Shown: positions 8,834 through 16,888 of the stretch, piece after piece | Layout of the letters: the number at the start of each line of letters is the position of its first letter | Numbering within the stretch: position 1 is the stretch's first letter | From: Paraburkholderia haematera | Lineage (GTDB): Bacteria; Pseudomonadota; Gammaproteobacteria; Burkholderiales; Burkholderiaceae | Length of the DNA: 64,000 nucleotides | Assembly: GCF_905220975.1 (NCBI RefSeq) | Contig: NZ_CAJNBK010000007.1 | Location: 186,001-250,000 of the forward strand | Reading direction: 5' to 3' | The notes under the pieces: model-generated | Databases searched by the model: none | The model's input: the letters and a program-made list of their open reading frames with translations, nothing else | What the model was told of the DNA's origin: nothing | Program-made: the position numbers and the translations under genes

Positions 8834-8847
8834 TAACGTAAACGTTA
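8834..8847. promoter_or_regulatory. Palindromic site upstream of the HTH gene
   Basis: TAACGT-AA-ACGTTA, a perfect 6-bp inverted repeat in an AT-rich stretch, placed 38-51 bases ahead of the GTG start of the minus-strand HTH gene. Position suggests an operator. Confidence 0.45.
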
Positions 8848-8943
8848 CAAAACTTACAAATAGATACAGCCGCCGGCCGAATGTAGTCCGAGGTGAGCAA
8901 GTTAGAGAACTTCAATTTGACATAATATAAATTATCAACATCA

Positions 8944-8970
8944 GTGGTGTAGAGGCTAAGCTGTAATGTC
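8944..8970. repeat. 27-bp direct repeat, left copy
   Basis: Matches 10516-10542 in 26 of 27 bases and in the same orientation (starts GTGGTGTAGAGG, ends GTAATGTC). The pair brackets the transposase gene and is best read as a long target duplication; the last nine bases also resemble an IS end, so part may belong to the element. Confidence 0.75.
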
Positions 8971-10515
8971 GTACCTGGGCAAAGCTGAAACGTCGCATGT
9001 CATGCTGGCTGACCTTTGACGGGAGGCTCGCATGACGACATCCGGGACGATCACCATGACGATGCGCGAGGTTGACCGGCTCAGGACGATCCAGTCGGTG
9101 GTCGATGGCGTGCTGATGCCGTGGCAGGCTGCGGAGCGGCTCCATCTGAGCCGGCGCCAGGTCGAACGGCTGACGGTGCGTTATCGCAGCCAGGGCGCCT
9201 CGGGGCTGCTGTCACGGCATCGCGGGCACCCGAGCAACTACCAGCTTGCAGACGGCGTGGCTGAGCGCGCGTTGAACCTGATCCGGGACTGCTACGGCGA
9301 TTTTGGGCCGACGCTGGCCTGCGAGAAACTGCGCGAGTGTCACGGGCTGGCGCTGTCGAAGGAAACGGTGCGTCACCTGATGACGGAGGCCGGCCTGTGG
9401 ATCCCGCGCAAACAGCGGCCGCCGAAGATCTACCAGCCCAGAAGCCGTCGTGCGTGTCTGGGCGAGCTGGTGCAGATCGACGGCAGCGATCACCGCTGGT
9501 TCGAGGAACGCGCGCCGGCGTGCACGCTGCTGGTGTATGTCGACGATGCGACCAGCCGGCTGATGGCGCTGCACTTCACGGCGACGGAGTCGACGTTCAG
9601 CTACTTCGAGGTGACCCGGGCATATCTGGAACAGCACGGCAAGCCGGTGGCGTTCTACAGTGACAAGGCCAGCGTATTCCGCTCGACGCAGACGGCAACG
9701 ACCGGCGGCAAGGGCGTGACACACTTCGGCCGGGCGATGTTCGAACTGAACATTGACGGACTGTGCGCGAATTCGAGTCAGGCCAAGGGGCGCGTCGAGC
9801 GCGCGAACCTGACGTTGCAGGACCGGCTGGTCAAGGAACTGCGGCTGCGTGGCATTGACACGCGGGACGCGGCCAACGCTTATGCGCCCCGCTTCATCGC
9901 CGACTACAACATGCGCTTCGGCAAGGCCCCGAAGAGTGCATTCAACGCACACCGACCGTTGCGTGCAGACGAGAATCTCGACACCATCCTGACGTGGCGT
10001 GAACCGCGTCGGGTCACGCGTTCGCTGACCCTGCAGTATGACCGGGTGATCTATCTGCTGGACGATACGGACGCGAACCGCAGGCTGGTGGGACGCTACA
10101 TTGATGTGTACGAGTATCCGGACGGACGCATCGAGATCCGCGCGGATGGCATCGCCCTTCCCTGCACGCCCTATGACCGGCTCTCGGAGATCGACCAGGG
10201 CGCGGTGGTCGATCACAAGCGGCTGGGTCACGTGCTACAGGTCGCGCAGTTGATCCAGGCGGATCGCGATAACCGCCGTGCGTCAGGTTCGCCATCACGA
10301 ACCAATCAGGGGCAGGCGCCAAAGTTAAAGGAGCGCAAGGCTGGCACAAGGAAGCAGCGGGAAATCACCGTTGAGGATCTGAACACCGCGATTGGCAGAA
10401 CGACGGCCAGCCTCCAGGACCCTGTGCTCAAAACCTCGTCAAAGAGATAACAAAGGCACAAACCACGACATTTCTACTTTGCTGCCGCTACGACACTTCA
10501 GAATGGCTTTGACAA
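8971..10515 (+). mobile_element. ISNCY/IS1202-like insertion sequence
   Basis: A 1545-bp unit between 27-bp direct repeats with a single transposase gene. The two ends share an ungapped inverted match: counted 14 bases inward from each repeat, both carry CTGAA-NN-GTCG (8985-8995 on plus, mirrored near 10491-10501). A longer gapped match also exists. IS1202-type elements within the ISNCY assemblage are known for unusually long target duplications, which agrees. Boundaries depend on whether the repeat tails are duplicated target or element ends. Confidence 0.7.
9032..10450 (+). CDS. ISNCY-family DDE transposase
   Basis: 472 residues. N-terminal helix-turn-helix (AAERLHLSRRQVERL, residues ~33-50) plus a second binding region, then an RNase H-like integrase core: first Asp in LVQIDGSDHRWF (~150), second in FYSDKASVF (~210), and Glu in KGRVERANLTLQ (~255). 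The C-terminal 120 residues are basic with RASGSPSRTNQ. The frame is intact, so the element may be active. It fills nearly the whole insertion sequence. Confidence 0.92.
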   Translation: MTTSGTITMTMREVDRLRTIQSVVDGVLMPWQAAERLHLSRRQVERLTVRYRSQGASGLLSRHRGHPSNYQLADGVAERALNLIRDCYGDFGPTLACEKLRECHGLALSKETVRHLMTEAGLWIPRKQRPPKIYQPRSRRACLGELVQIDGSDHRWFEERAPACTLLVYVDDATSRLMALHFTATESTFSYFEVTRAYLEQHGKPVAFYSDKASVFRSTQTATTGGKGVTHFGRAMFELNIDGLCANSSQAKGRVERANLTLQDRLVKELRLRGIDTRDAANAYAPRFIADYNMRFGKAPKSAFNAHRPLRADENLDTILTWREPRRVTRSLTLQYDRVIYLLDDTDANRRLVGRYIDVYEYPDGRIEIRADGIALPCTPYDRLSEIDQGAVVDHKRLGHVLQVAQLIQADRDNRRASGSPSRTNQGQAPKLKERKAGTRKQREITVEDLNTAIGRTTASLQDPVLKTSSKR

Positions 10516-10542
10516 GTGGTGTAGAGGCTAAGTTGTAATGTC
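10516..10542. repeat. 27-bp direct repeat, right copy
   Basis: Partner of 8944-8970 with one C/T difference at its 18th base. It is followed by two copies of ATGTCCGCTTTT (10539-10550 and 10563-10574), suggesting the insertion lies at the edge of an older, related element end. Confidence 0.75.
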
Positions 10543-10801
10543 CGCTTTTAGCTAGGTTCAGATGTCCGCTTTTGGGCGGCATAAGCTTACCCGGCGTCGA
10601 TCCTCCGGCGCCGGCGGCTGTGGCGCATGCTGCGGGACGATCACCCTCTACCGAAGACCCAGTCGTCGATTAGCAGGCTAACCGCCTACGCTGAACACAT
10701 CAGCGCTTTGAACAGAATGCGCACGTGCGCAATTCCGTCGCAGCGGTGGCCTGAAAGCAAGGTCTTGGATCGAGAATACGGCCGACAGACGCACATAAAA
10801 C
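10543..10801. other. Region right of the insertion sequence, no gene seen
   Basis: Holds the second ATGTCCGCTTTT copy (10563-10574), which looks like the end of another insertion sequence, then about 220 bases in which I see no convincing coding frame. Confidence 0.4.
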
Positions 10802-10849
10802 AAAACGGCCGAGTCTTTCCTGCCGATACAGGCAGGAAAGACTCGGCCG
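10798..10849 (-). terminator. Strong rho-independent terminator of the DUF4148 gene
   Basis: A perfect 19-bp inverted repeat (arms 10806-10824 and 10831-10849) with a six-base loop. Read on the minus strand it is followed by TTTTGTTTTA. It begins 42 bases after the stop of the minus-strand DUF4148 gene. Confidence 0.85.
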
Positions 10850-10891
10850 AAAACTGCGCGATTGACGAAAATCGCGCGCTAACACCCAGTA

Positions 10892-11176
10892 TTACAAACC
10901 GCTTGCTGCGCCCGAACGAGACGTTCCGTCAGCAGCACCGCCGTATCCTGAAACGGGGGCTTGGGCTGTGGCGTTCTGGGCGGCAACTTTTGCTTCAGCA
11001 GCCTGGATGTTCTCCGGGTAGTGAATCCAGTCGTGCGGATCGTAGCCAGCCTGCTCGAGCTGCGCCAGTTCGGCGCGCACCTGCGCCCGACTTACCGGCT
11101 GACTTGACTGCGCGAACGACGCTACGGGTGCTGCAAAAAGAGCAGCAATAAGGACTATCCTGGTGACCGACTTCAT
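10892..11176 (-). CDS. DUF4148 domain secreted protein
   Basis: 94 residues: a signal peptide (VLIAALFAAPVASFAQ, cleavage near residue 23), then SRAQVRAELAQLEQAGYDP and a short Ala/Gly-rich end. This is the DUF4148 pattern, a family of small periplasmic proteins abundant in Burkholderia whose role is unknown. It is a single-gene unit closed by a strong hairpin terminator. Confidence 0.85.
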   Translation of the reverse strand: MKSVTRIVLIAALFAAPVASFAQSSQPVSRAQVRAELAQLEQAGYDPHDWIHYPENIQAAEAKVAAQNATAQAPVSGYGGAADGTSRSGAASGL

Positions 11177-11417
11177 GATGACTTACCTCTACGATTTTTT
11201 TGGTGGCGCTACAAAGAAGCTTCTCTGCCACGATTGAGCCTAGTCTAAAGAGTCGCAATCATTAGGGTAAGTACTAATTTTTCCAAATCTCTGTTGCAGA
11301 TGCAGCAACAATCGGCCAACAGGCTGTCGACTATTCAGGTCCGAAATCCGCAAGCCTAAGACTTATTGCGCGGCGGAAGGCGCTGCTTTCCCCTTCGCGT
11401 TGCGTCTTAACGAAGCG

Positions 11418-11780
11418 CTAAGGGCCGATCCCGACAACGCTTATTACCGTTGGCTGATAGGCAGTGATCAAGACGGCGTGATCGGACGCGCTCGAGCCGA
11501 TGCGGACCTTCCCATGAAAATGGCGATGGTTCGCCAACGCCGTCAAAGCCGCCGCTAATCCTTCCGCGAATTTCCAGGCGGAACGGTCCGAACCTGGCGT
11601 ATCGAGCAGGCCGACAAACACCCGCGACACCGCATCAGAAAAATTCTTGCATATATCTGCATTATCAGATAATGTCTCATCAGAAATAGCCGTGACGTGG
11701 ATGCTGGCCCACTTGCCCGTAGGCCAGCGCGGGCCGCCGGACAGATTTCCTGGGCGAATGGCGCTTATTTTTTTGCTCAT
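11418..11780 (-). CDS. Hypothetical protein divergent from the efflux operon
   Basis: 120 residues starting MSKKISAIRPGNLSGG. No family recognised. Composition is plausible for a folded protein. Its ATG abuts the MarR-type operator at 11782-11799 and no ribosome site is seen, while a second operator copy lies inside its first third (11654-11671). It may be a small gene of the same regulon or a chance frame over a control region. Confidence 0.4.
   Translation of the reverse strand: MSKKISAIRPGNLSGGPRWPTGKWASIHVTAISDETLSDNADICKNFSDAVSRVFVGLLDTPGSDRSAWKFAEGLAAALTALANHRHFHGKVRIGSSASDHAVLITAYQPTVISVVGIGP
11654..11671. promoter_or_regulatory. MarR-type operator, copy 1
   Basis: TATCTG-N6-CAGATA, an 18-bp inverted repeat of the same shape as the sites at 11782 and 13925. 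It lies about 180 bases ahead of the MFS gene. Confidence 0.55.
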
Positions 11781-11781
11781 A

Positions 11782-11799
11782 TATCTGACTAATCAGATA
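11782..11799. promoter_or_regulatory. MarR-type operator, copy 2
   Basis: TATCTG-ACTAAT-CAGATA, extending to a perfect ATATCTGA/TCAGATAT inverted repeat at 11781-11800. It stands between the divergent starts at 11780 and 11855, where repression of the efflux operon promoter is expected. Confidence 0.75.
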
Positions 11800-11854
11800 T
11801 TGTGGTTGCCGAGAAATGGGCAGCCAACCTCCGGATCAACTTACAGGATGCAAG

Positions 11855-13417
11855 ATGAACCCGTCGACAACTACAGGCGCTCCGGCGCCATTGACTGGTG
11901 CAAGATTCGCACTTGGCACGCTCGCCGTGGCACTCGCCACTTTCATGAACGTGCTGGACTCATCGATCGCGAACGTCGCGATTCCGACCATATCCGGTAA
12001 CCTGGGCGTGTCGATCGACGAAGGCACGTGGGTCATCACCCTGTTCGCCGCGGCCAACGCCATATCAATTCCGTTGACCGGGTGGCTCACGCAGCGTGTG
12101 GGGCAGGTCAAGCTGTTCGTCTGGGCGATCCTGCTATTCGTCTTCTCGTCGTGGTTGTGCGGGCTGGCCCCCACCCTGCCGGTGCTGCTGGCGGCCCGGA
12201 TACTGCAGGGCGCGGTCGCGGGACCGCTCGTGCCACTGTCGCAGGCGATGCTGCTCGGCTCGTTTCCGAAAGAAAAGAGCTCGAGTGCGCTGTCGCTCTG
12301 GGCGATGACGGCCACTGTCGGTCCTATTGCGGGACCGGCATTGGGCGGCTGGATTACGGATAGCTACAGTTGGTCGTGGATCTTCTACATCAACATTCCC
12401 GTGGGCCTGTTCGCCGCCGGGGTGATCTGGACGATCTACCGCGACCGCGAAACACCCGCACGTAAATTGCCGATCGACAAAGTGGGCCTGATCTCGCTGA
12501 TCGCATGGGTCGCGTCACTGCAGATCATGCTCGACAAGGGTAAGGACCTCGACTGGTTCAATTCCCCGGTAATCTGGGTGCTGACTATCGTGGCAGCGAT
12601 CAGCTTCGTGTTTTTCCTGATCTGGGAATTGACCGAAGAAAAGCCGATCGTCAACCTGCGGCTCTTTGCCGGACGCAACTTCCTCGGCGGCACGGTGGCG
12701 ATTTCGGTCGCGTATGCCATATTCTTCGCGAATCTGGTCATCCTGCCCCAATGGATTCAGGGCTTTCTTGGCTACCGCTCGGTCGACGCAGGGCTCGTCA
12801 CAGCGCCGCTCGGCATCTTCGCGGTGATCCTCGCGCCTTTGCTAGGCAAGATCATGCCGAAGTCGGATATGCGGGTGCTCGCGACGTTGGCCTTCCTCGG
12901 CTTTGCCGGCGTGTTCTTCATGCGCTCGCATTACACGACCGGCGTCGACCCCTATACCCTCGTGCTGCCGACGCTGCTGCAAGGCATTCCCACCGCCCTC
13001 TTCTTCACGCCGCTCACCGCGATCATCCTGTCGGGCCTTTCGCCTGACAAAATCCCGGCGGCGGCCGGACTCTCGAACTTCGTGCGGATCTTCGCCGGCG
13101 CGGTCGGGACGTCGCTGCTGAGTACCGGCTGGAACAACCGGACGATCCTGCACCATGCGCAACTGGCTGAACAGACGAGCGTGAACAACCCGACCTTTGT
13201 CGACGCCATCGCCAACCTGCAGACGACGCTCGACGTCAGCACCGCCAAAGCCACGGCGTTCTTTGAGACGTCGTTGAACACGCAGGCCACGATGCTGGGC
13301 CTGAACGACATCTTCTGGCTGTCGGGGGTCATCTTTCTTGTGATCATTCCACTGATCTGGGTGACGAAGCCCGGCAAGGGTGCAAGCGCGGGCGCAGCGG
13401 GTGCCGGTGGGCACTGA
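11855..13417 (+). CDS. EmrB/QacA-type MFS drug efflux transporter
   Basis: 520 residues from the ATG at 11855 (AGGA six bases upstream). Membrane protein of the DHA2 family with about 14 helices and the motifs LDSSIANVAIPTI near residue 40 and GPALGGWITDSYSWSWIFYI near 155. It works as the inner-membrane H+ antiporter of a tripartite pump together with the HlyD adaptor and outer-membrane channel encoded downstream. The operon order is MFS-marR-channel-adaptor, unlike the usual adaptor-first layout. Expression is probably controlled by the MarR protein through operators at 11654 and 11782. Substrates unknown. Confidence 0.92.
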   Translation: MNPSTTTGAPAPLTGARFALGTLAVALATFMNVLDSSIANVAIPTISGNLGVSIDEGTWVITLFAAANAISIPLTGWLTQRVGQVKLFVWAILLFVFSSWLCGLAPTLPVLLAARILQGAVAGPLVPLSQAMLLGSFPKEKSSSALSLWAMTATVGPIAGPALGGWITDSYSWSWIFYINIPVGLFAAGVIWTIYRDRETPARKLPIDKVGLISLIAWVASLQIMLDKGKDLDWFNSPVIWVLTIVAAISFVFFLIWELTEEKPIVNLRLFAGRNFLGGTVAISVAYAIFFANLVILPQWIQGFLGYRSVDAGLVTAPLGIFAVILAPLLGKIMPKSDMRVLATLAFLGFAGVFFMRSHYTTGVDPYTLVLPTLLQGIPTALFFTPLTAIILSGLSPDKIPAAAGLSNFVRIFAGAVGTSLLSTGWNNRTILHHAQLAEQTSVNNPTFVDAIANLQTTLDVSTAKATAFFETSLNTQATMLGLNDIFWLSGVIFLVIIPLIWVTKPGKGASAGAAGAGGH

Positions 13418-13452
13418 TGACTGATGCATGAATCAGCGGATAGGAGGATTCG

Positions 13453-13890
13453 ATGGATCATTACTCGAAGGAGAGTTTCATGCTTACGCAAGGCGTCGGC
13501 TTCACGCTGTGCACGGCGCGAAACGTGATCACGGCAGAGATGGACGCGGCACTCAAGGATCTCGACATCAGCAGCCAGCAGATGGTCATCCTGCTTTCGC
13601 TCACGCGTGGCGCCGCGACGACGCCGTTCGAACTGTCGAAGCTGCTTGGCATCGACACGGGCCTGATGACACGCATGCTGGATAAGCTGGAAACGAAAAG
13701 TTTGCTCGGGCGCTCGCGCAGTGTCGACGATCGCCGGGTGGTCAATCTGGCGCTGACTTCGAAGGGTGAGGACGTTGCGGCCCAGATTCAGGAAATCGCG
13801 CCGCAGGTGCTGAACGCCCGGCTGAAGACGTTCACCAGGGCCGAGTTCGAGACGCTGTGCCACCTGCTTCGCAAGTTCGTTGGCGATTGA
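13453..13890 (+). CDS. MarR-family repressor
   Basis: 145 residues with the MarR winged helix: SSQQMVILLSLTRGAATTPFELSKLLG, recognition helix TGLMTRMLDKLE, and the wing containing DDRRVVNLALTSKG. It is placed inside the efflux operon, 35 bases after the MFS gene. MarR dimers bind inverted repeats and are released by small phenolic or drug ligands. Three matching operators in the operon (one right after this gene) indicate it as the local regulator, by inference. Confidence 0.9.
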   Translation: MDHYSKESFMLTQGVGFTLCTARNVITAEMDAALKDLDISSQQMVILLSLTRGAATTPFELSKLLGIDTGLMTRMLDKLETKSLLGRSRSVDDRRVVNLALTSKGEDVAAQIQEIAPQVLNARLKTFTRAEFETLCHLLRKFVGD

Positions 13891-13924
13891 GCCAGTTCTC
13901 ACAGGTCCGTTTTTTTTGCCCAAT

Positions 13925-13942
13925 TATCTGACAGGTCAGAAA
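13925..13942. promoter_or_regulatory. MarR-type operator, copy 3 (inside the operon)
   Basis: TATCTG-ACAGGT-CAGAAA directly ahead of the outer-membrane channel ATG at 13943; its AGG also serves as ribosome site. The site would let the repressor block an internal promoter or translation-proximal transcription. Confidence 0.6.
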
Positions 13943-15451
13943 ATGAATACACAGATTCATCAAAGCAGCAGCGGCTCTCGCGTGTTGAAACTGGGCGTGT
14001 CGGCCATCTTCGCCGCTGTGCTCTCCGCCTGTGCCAACTACGCCGGCATCCACAGCGACAAGCAGATGGCCACGCCGCACCAGTACGAATCCACGCAGAG
14101 CGTGCCGGCCGGGGACGGTCACTGGCCGGCTGCCGACTGGGCCGACCAGTTCGGTGACGCGCAACTGAAGGCGCTCCTCGCCGAAGCCCTCAAGGGCAGC
14201 CCGACGCTCGAACAGGCTCGTGCCCGGGTCGCCCAGGCGCAGGCGTTCAGCGAAACCGCAAAAGCGAACACGCTGCCGCGCGTCGACGCGGACTACTCGC
14301 TCACGCGCCAGCAGTACAGCGGCACCGCGCTCGTGCCGCCGCCCTACGCCGGCGCCTGGCAGACCGAAAACAAGGGCCTGCTCTCCGCGTCCTACGACCT
14401 CGACCTGTGGGGCAAGAACCGTGAAGCACTGAAAGCAGCCGTGTCGCAGACAGAGGCCAGCCAGGCCGATGCGGAAGTCGTCAAGCTCACGCTGAATACA
14501 TCGATTGCACGCACCTACAACCAGTTTGCCCGCCTGTACGCACTGCGCGACATCGCGCAGCAGGAGGTGACGCGCCGCGAACAGATCGACCGCATCACCG
14601 CGGGCCGTATCGCTACCGGTCTCGATACCGAAGTGGAGCGCAAGACCGCGCAGGCGAATCTCGCCACGAGCCGCGCCAGTCTCGCGGCCCTCGACGGCAG
14701 CATCCTGACCACCCGTTACCAGCTCGCCGCGTTGCTCGGCGCAGGCCCGGATCGCGGCCTGTCGATTGCGCGCCCGACGCTCGGCGTGGGTGACGAGGTG
14801 CGTCTGCCGGACAACCTGCCGGCGGATCTGGTGAGCCGTCGCCCGGACATCGTGGCGGCCCGCTGGCGCGTCGATGCCCTCACCCACGAGGTGAAGGAGG
14901 CCAAGGCCGAGTTCTACCCGGACATCAACCTGAGCGCAGCCATGGGGCTCGACGCGTTCGGCTTCGGCCGCTTCCTCACTGCCGCGAGCCGCACCGGCTC
15001 GGCAGGCGCCGCGATCCATCTGCCGATCTTCGATGGCGGCGAATTGCGTGCACAACTGAAGGGCCGTTACGCCGAATTCGACTATGCCGTGGCCGGCTAC
15101 AACCAGACGCTCATTACCGCGCTGACCGACGTAGCCACGCAACTCGCGCAGATCCGTTCGAGCGACGTGCAGCTCGTCGACGCACAGACCGCGCAAGAGG
15201 CCGCGCAGAGCGCCGACGAACTCGCGATCACGCAATACAAGGCCGGCCTGACCAACCAGTTGACCGTGCTCAATGCCGACATGAACGCGCTGCATGCCGA
15301 TCAGGCAGTGGCCGATCTGAAGATGGACCGCCGCGACCAGCAGATCGCGCTCGCTTCCGCACTCGGTGGCGGTTATGTCGATACCTCGAAAGATCCAAAC
15401 CGTCGCGCGGATGCTGCCGCGCAATCCAACCCCGTCGTCGCCGTACGTTGA
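13943..15451 (+). CDS. NodT/OprM-type outer-membrane efflux lipoprotein
   Basis: 502 residues from the ATG at 13943; the longer frame upstream runs through the operator. Signal peptide with lipobox (AAVLSACANYAG), then two TolC-type repeats: the LLAEALKGSPTLEQARARVAQAQ helix and a C-terminal ALTDVATQLAQI/ELAITQYKAGL repeat, with SYDLDLWGKNR typical of the NodT family. It forms the trimeric channel of the pump with the MFS and HlyD partners. Confidence 0.92.
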   Translation: MNTQIHQSSSGSRVLKLGVSAIFAAVLSACANYAGIHSDKQMATPHQYESTQSVPAGDGHWPAADWADQFGDAQLKALLAEALKGSPTLEQARARVAQAQAFSETAKANTLPRVDADYSLTRQQYSGTALVPPPYAGAWQTENKGLLSASYDLDLWGKNREALKAAVSQTEASQADAEVVKLTLNTSIARTYNQFARLYALRDIAQQEVTRREQIDRITAGRIATGLDTEVERKTAQANLATSRASLAALDGSILTTRYQLAALLGAGPDRGLSIARPTLGVGDEVRLPDNLPADLVSRRPDIVAARWRVDALTHEVKEAKAEFYPDINLSAAMGLDAFGFGRFLTAASRTGSAGAAIHLPIFDGGELRAQLKGRYAEFDYAVAGYNQTLITALTDVATQLAQIRSSDVQLVDAQTAQEAAQSADELAITQYKAGLTNQLTVLNADMNALHADQAVADLKMDRRDQQIALASALGGGYVDTSKDPNRRADAAAQSNPVVAVR

Positions 15452-15486
15452 TACGACACGTTCGCATACCTGTCAGGAGAACTGAA

Positions 15487-16797
15487 ATGAGCGATACCAC
15501 CACGTCCGACCGCAAGACGGCGGATACCGATACCCTCACCCTCAACACCCGCGGCGCGTCCGCGGCAGCTTCGACACCCGCGGACCACGCGCCTGAAGCG
15601 ACCCCGCCCGGCAAGCGCAAGCTGCTGCTCGCGCTGCTCGGCCTGGCCGTGGTGGCGGCGGGCGCGGCCTATGGTGCCTACTACATGACATACGCCCGCT
15701 ATCACCAGTCGACTGACGATGCCTACGTCAGCGGCAATCTCGTCCAGCTGACACCGCAGGTCACCGGAACGGTGGTGGCGGTCAACGCCGACGATACGCA
15801 GATCGTCAGACAGGGCGACCCGGTCGTCACGCTCGACGGCGCCGATGCAAAAGTCGGGCTGCTCAACGCCGAAGCGACGCTCGGTCAAACCGTGCGGCAG
15901 GTCAGCGGCCTTTACGTGAACAACAATTTCTATGCCGCCACAGTGGCTCAGCGCGAGGCCGATCTCGCCCGCGCCAACGACGATCTGCACCGGCGTCAGG
16001 CTGTTGCAGGCACGGGAGCGGTGTCCGCCGAAGACATTGCCCACGCGCGCGATGCGGTGAACGTCGCCCAGGCCGCGCTCGATGCGGCCCGCCAGCAGGC
16101 CGAGGCCAATCACGCCCTGACTGACCGCACGACCGTTGAGCAGCATCCGAATGTGCAGGCCGCCGCCTCGAAGGTGCGCGATGCCTATCTGAACTACGCG
16201 CGCAACACGTTGCCGGCTCCGGTCACCGGTTATGTGGCCCGCCGCTCGGTGCAGGTCGGCCAGCGCGTCGCGCCGGGCACGCCGCTGATGGCGATCGTGC
16301 CGCTCGACGGCGTGTGGGTCGACGCGAACTTCAAGGAAGGACAGCTCAGGCACATGCGCATCGGTCAGCCCGTCGAGCTGACGGCGGACGTGTACGGCGG
16401 CAGCGTCAAATACCACGGCCGGGTGGTCGGCTTTTCGGCGGGCACGGGTAGCGCCTTTGCCGTGCTGCCGGCGCAGAACGCCACGGGCAACTGGATCAAG
16501 GTCGTCCAGCGTCTGCCGGTGCGCGTCCAGCTCGACCAGCGCGAGCTCGCCGCGCACCCGTTGCGGATCGGCCTGTCGATGCAGGTCGATGCCGATACGC
16601 GCAACGATTCCGGCACGCAACTCGGCGCGGCAACGAACACGGCCTACCACACCGACGTGTTTGAGCAGTATGGCGCGCAGGCCGACGCCGAGATCGCGAA
16701 GATCATTGCCCAGAACGAGGTGGTCTCGCACACGGTTGCCGCAGCCCCGTCAGCGAAGAATGTGGCGACGCGCGATCAGGCGCGCAATGCGGGCTGA
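15487..16797 (+). CDS. EmrA/HlyD-type membrane fusion protein
   Basis: 436 residues from the ATG at 15487 with AGGAGA upstream. A Thr/Ala-rich cytoplasmic head, one membrane helix (LLLALLGLAVVAAGAAYGAYY, ~46-67), the STDDAYVSGN start of the lipoyl domain, a helical hairpin (~130-220), and the second lipoyl half with ARRSVQVGQRV and GVWVDANFKEGQL. It bridges the MFS pump and the outer-membrane channel. Last gene of the operon; the downstream gap of about 90 bases has only a weak hairpin. Confidence 0.92.
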   Translation: MSDTTTSDRKTADTDTLTLNTRGASAAASTPADHAPEATPPGKRKLLLALLGLAVVAAGAAYGAYYMTYARYHQSTDDAYVSGNLVQLTPQVTGTVVAVNADDTQIVRQGDPVVTLDGADAKVGLLNAEATLGQTVRQVSGLYVNNNFYAATVAQREADLARANDDLHRRQAVAGTGAVSAEDIAHARDAVNVAQAALDAARQQAEANHALTDRTTVEQHPNVQAAASKVRDAYLNYARNTLPAPVTGYVARRSVQVGQRVAPGTPLMAIVPLDGVWVDANFKEGQLRHMRIGQPVELTADVYGGSVKYHGRVVGFSAGTGSAFAVLPAQNATGNWIKVVQRLPVRVQLDQRELAAHPLRIGLSMQVDADTRNDSGTQLGAATNTAYHTDVFEQYGAQADAEIAKIIAQNEVVSHTVAAAPSAKNVATRDQARNAG

Positions 16798-16888
16798 CAC
16801 GGTATCGGATTGGGATTGCAGCCCGCAGCGCGACACTCGCGGCGACCCACTCACTGGTGGTCGGCTCGATCGCATTGATTCCGTTGTT

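Noticed and set aside
10627..11151. 174-residue plus-strand frame
   Set aside because: It runs through the hairpin and opposite the DUF4148 gene, with shadow-like composition.
13832..15424. 530-residue open frame opposite the outer-membrane channel gene
   Set aside because: It is a high-GC shadow of the plus-strand gene, rich in Arg/Ala with no motif or ribosome site.
15373..16731. 452-residue open frame opposite the HlyD adaptor gene
   Set aside because: Shadow frame; composition is His/Arg-rich and the plus-strand protein is unmistakable.
16789..16826. Inverted repeat GCGGGCTG/CAGCCCGC after the adaptor gene
   Set aside because: 22-base loop and no T-run; too weak to call a terminator.
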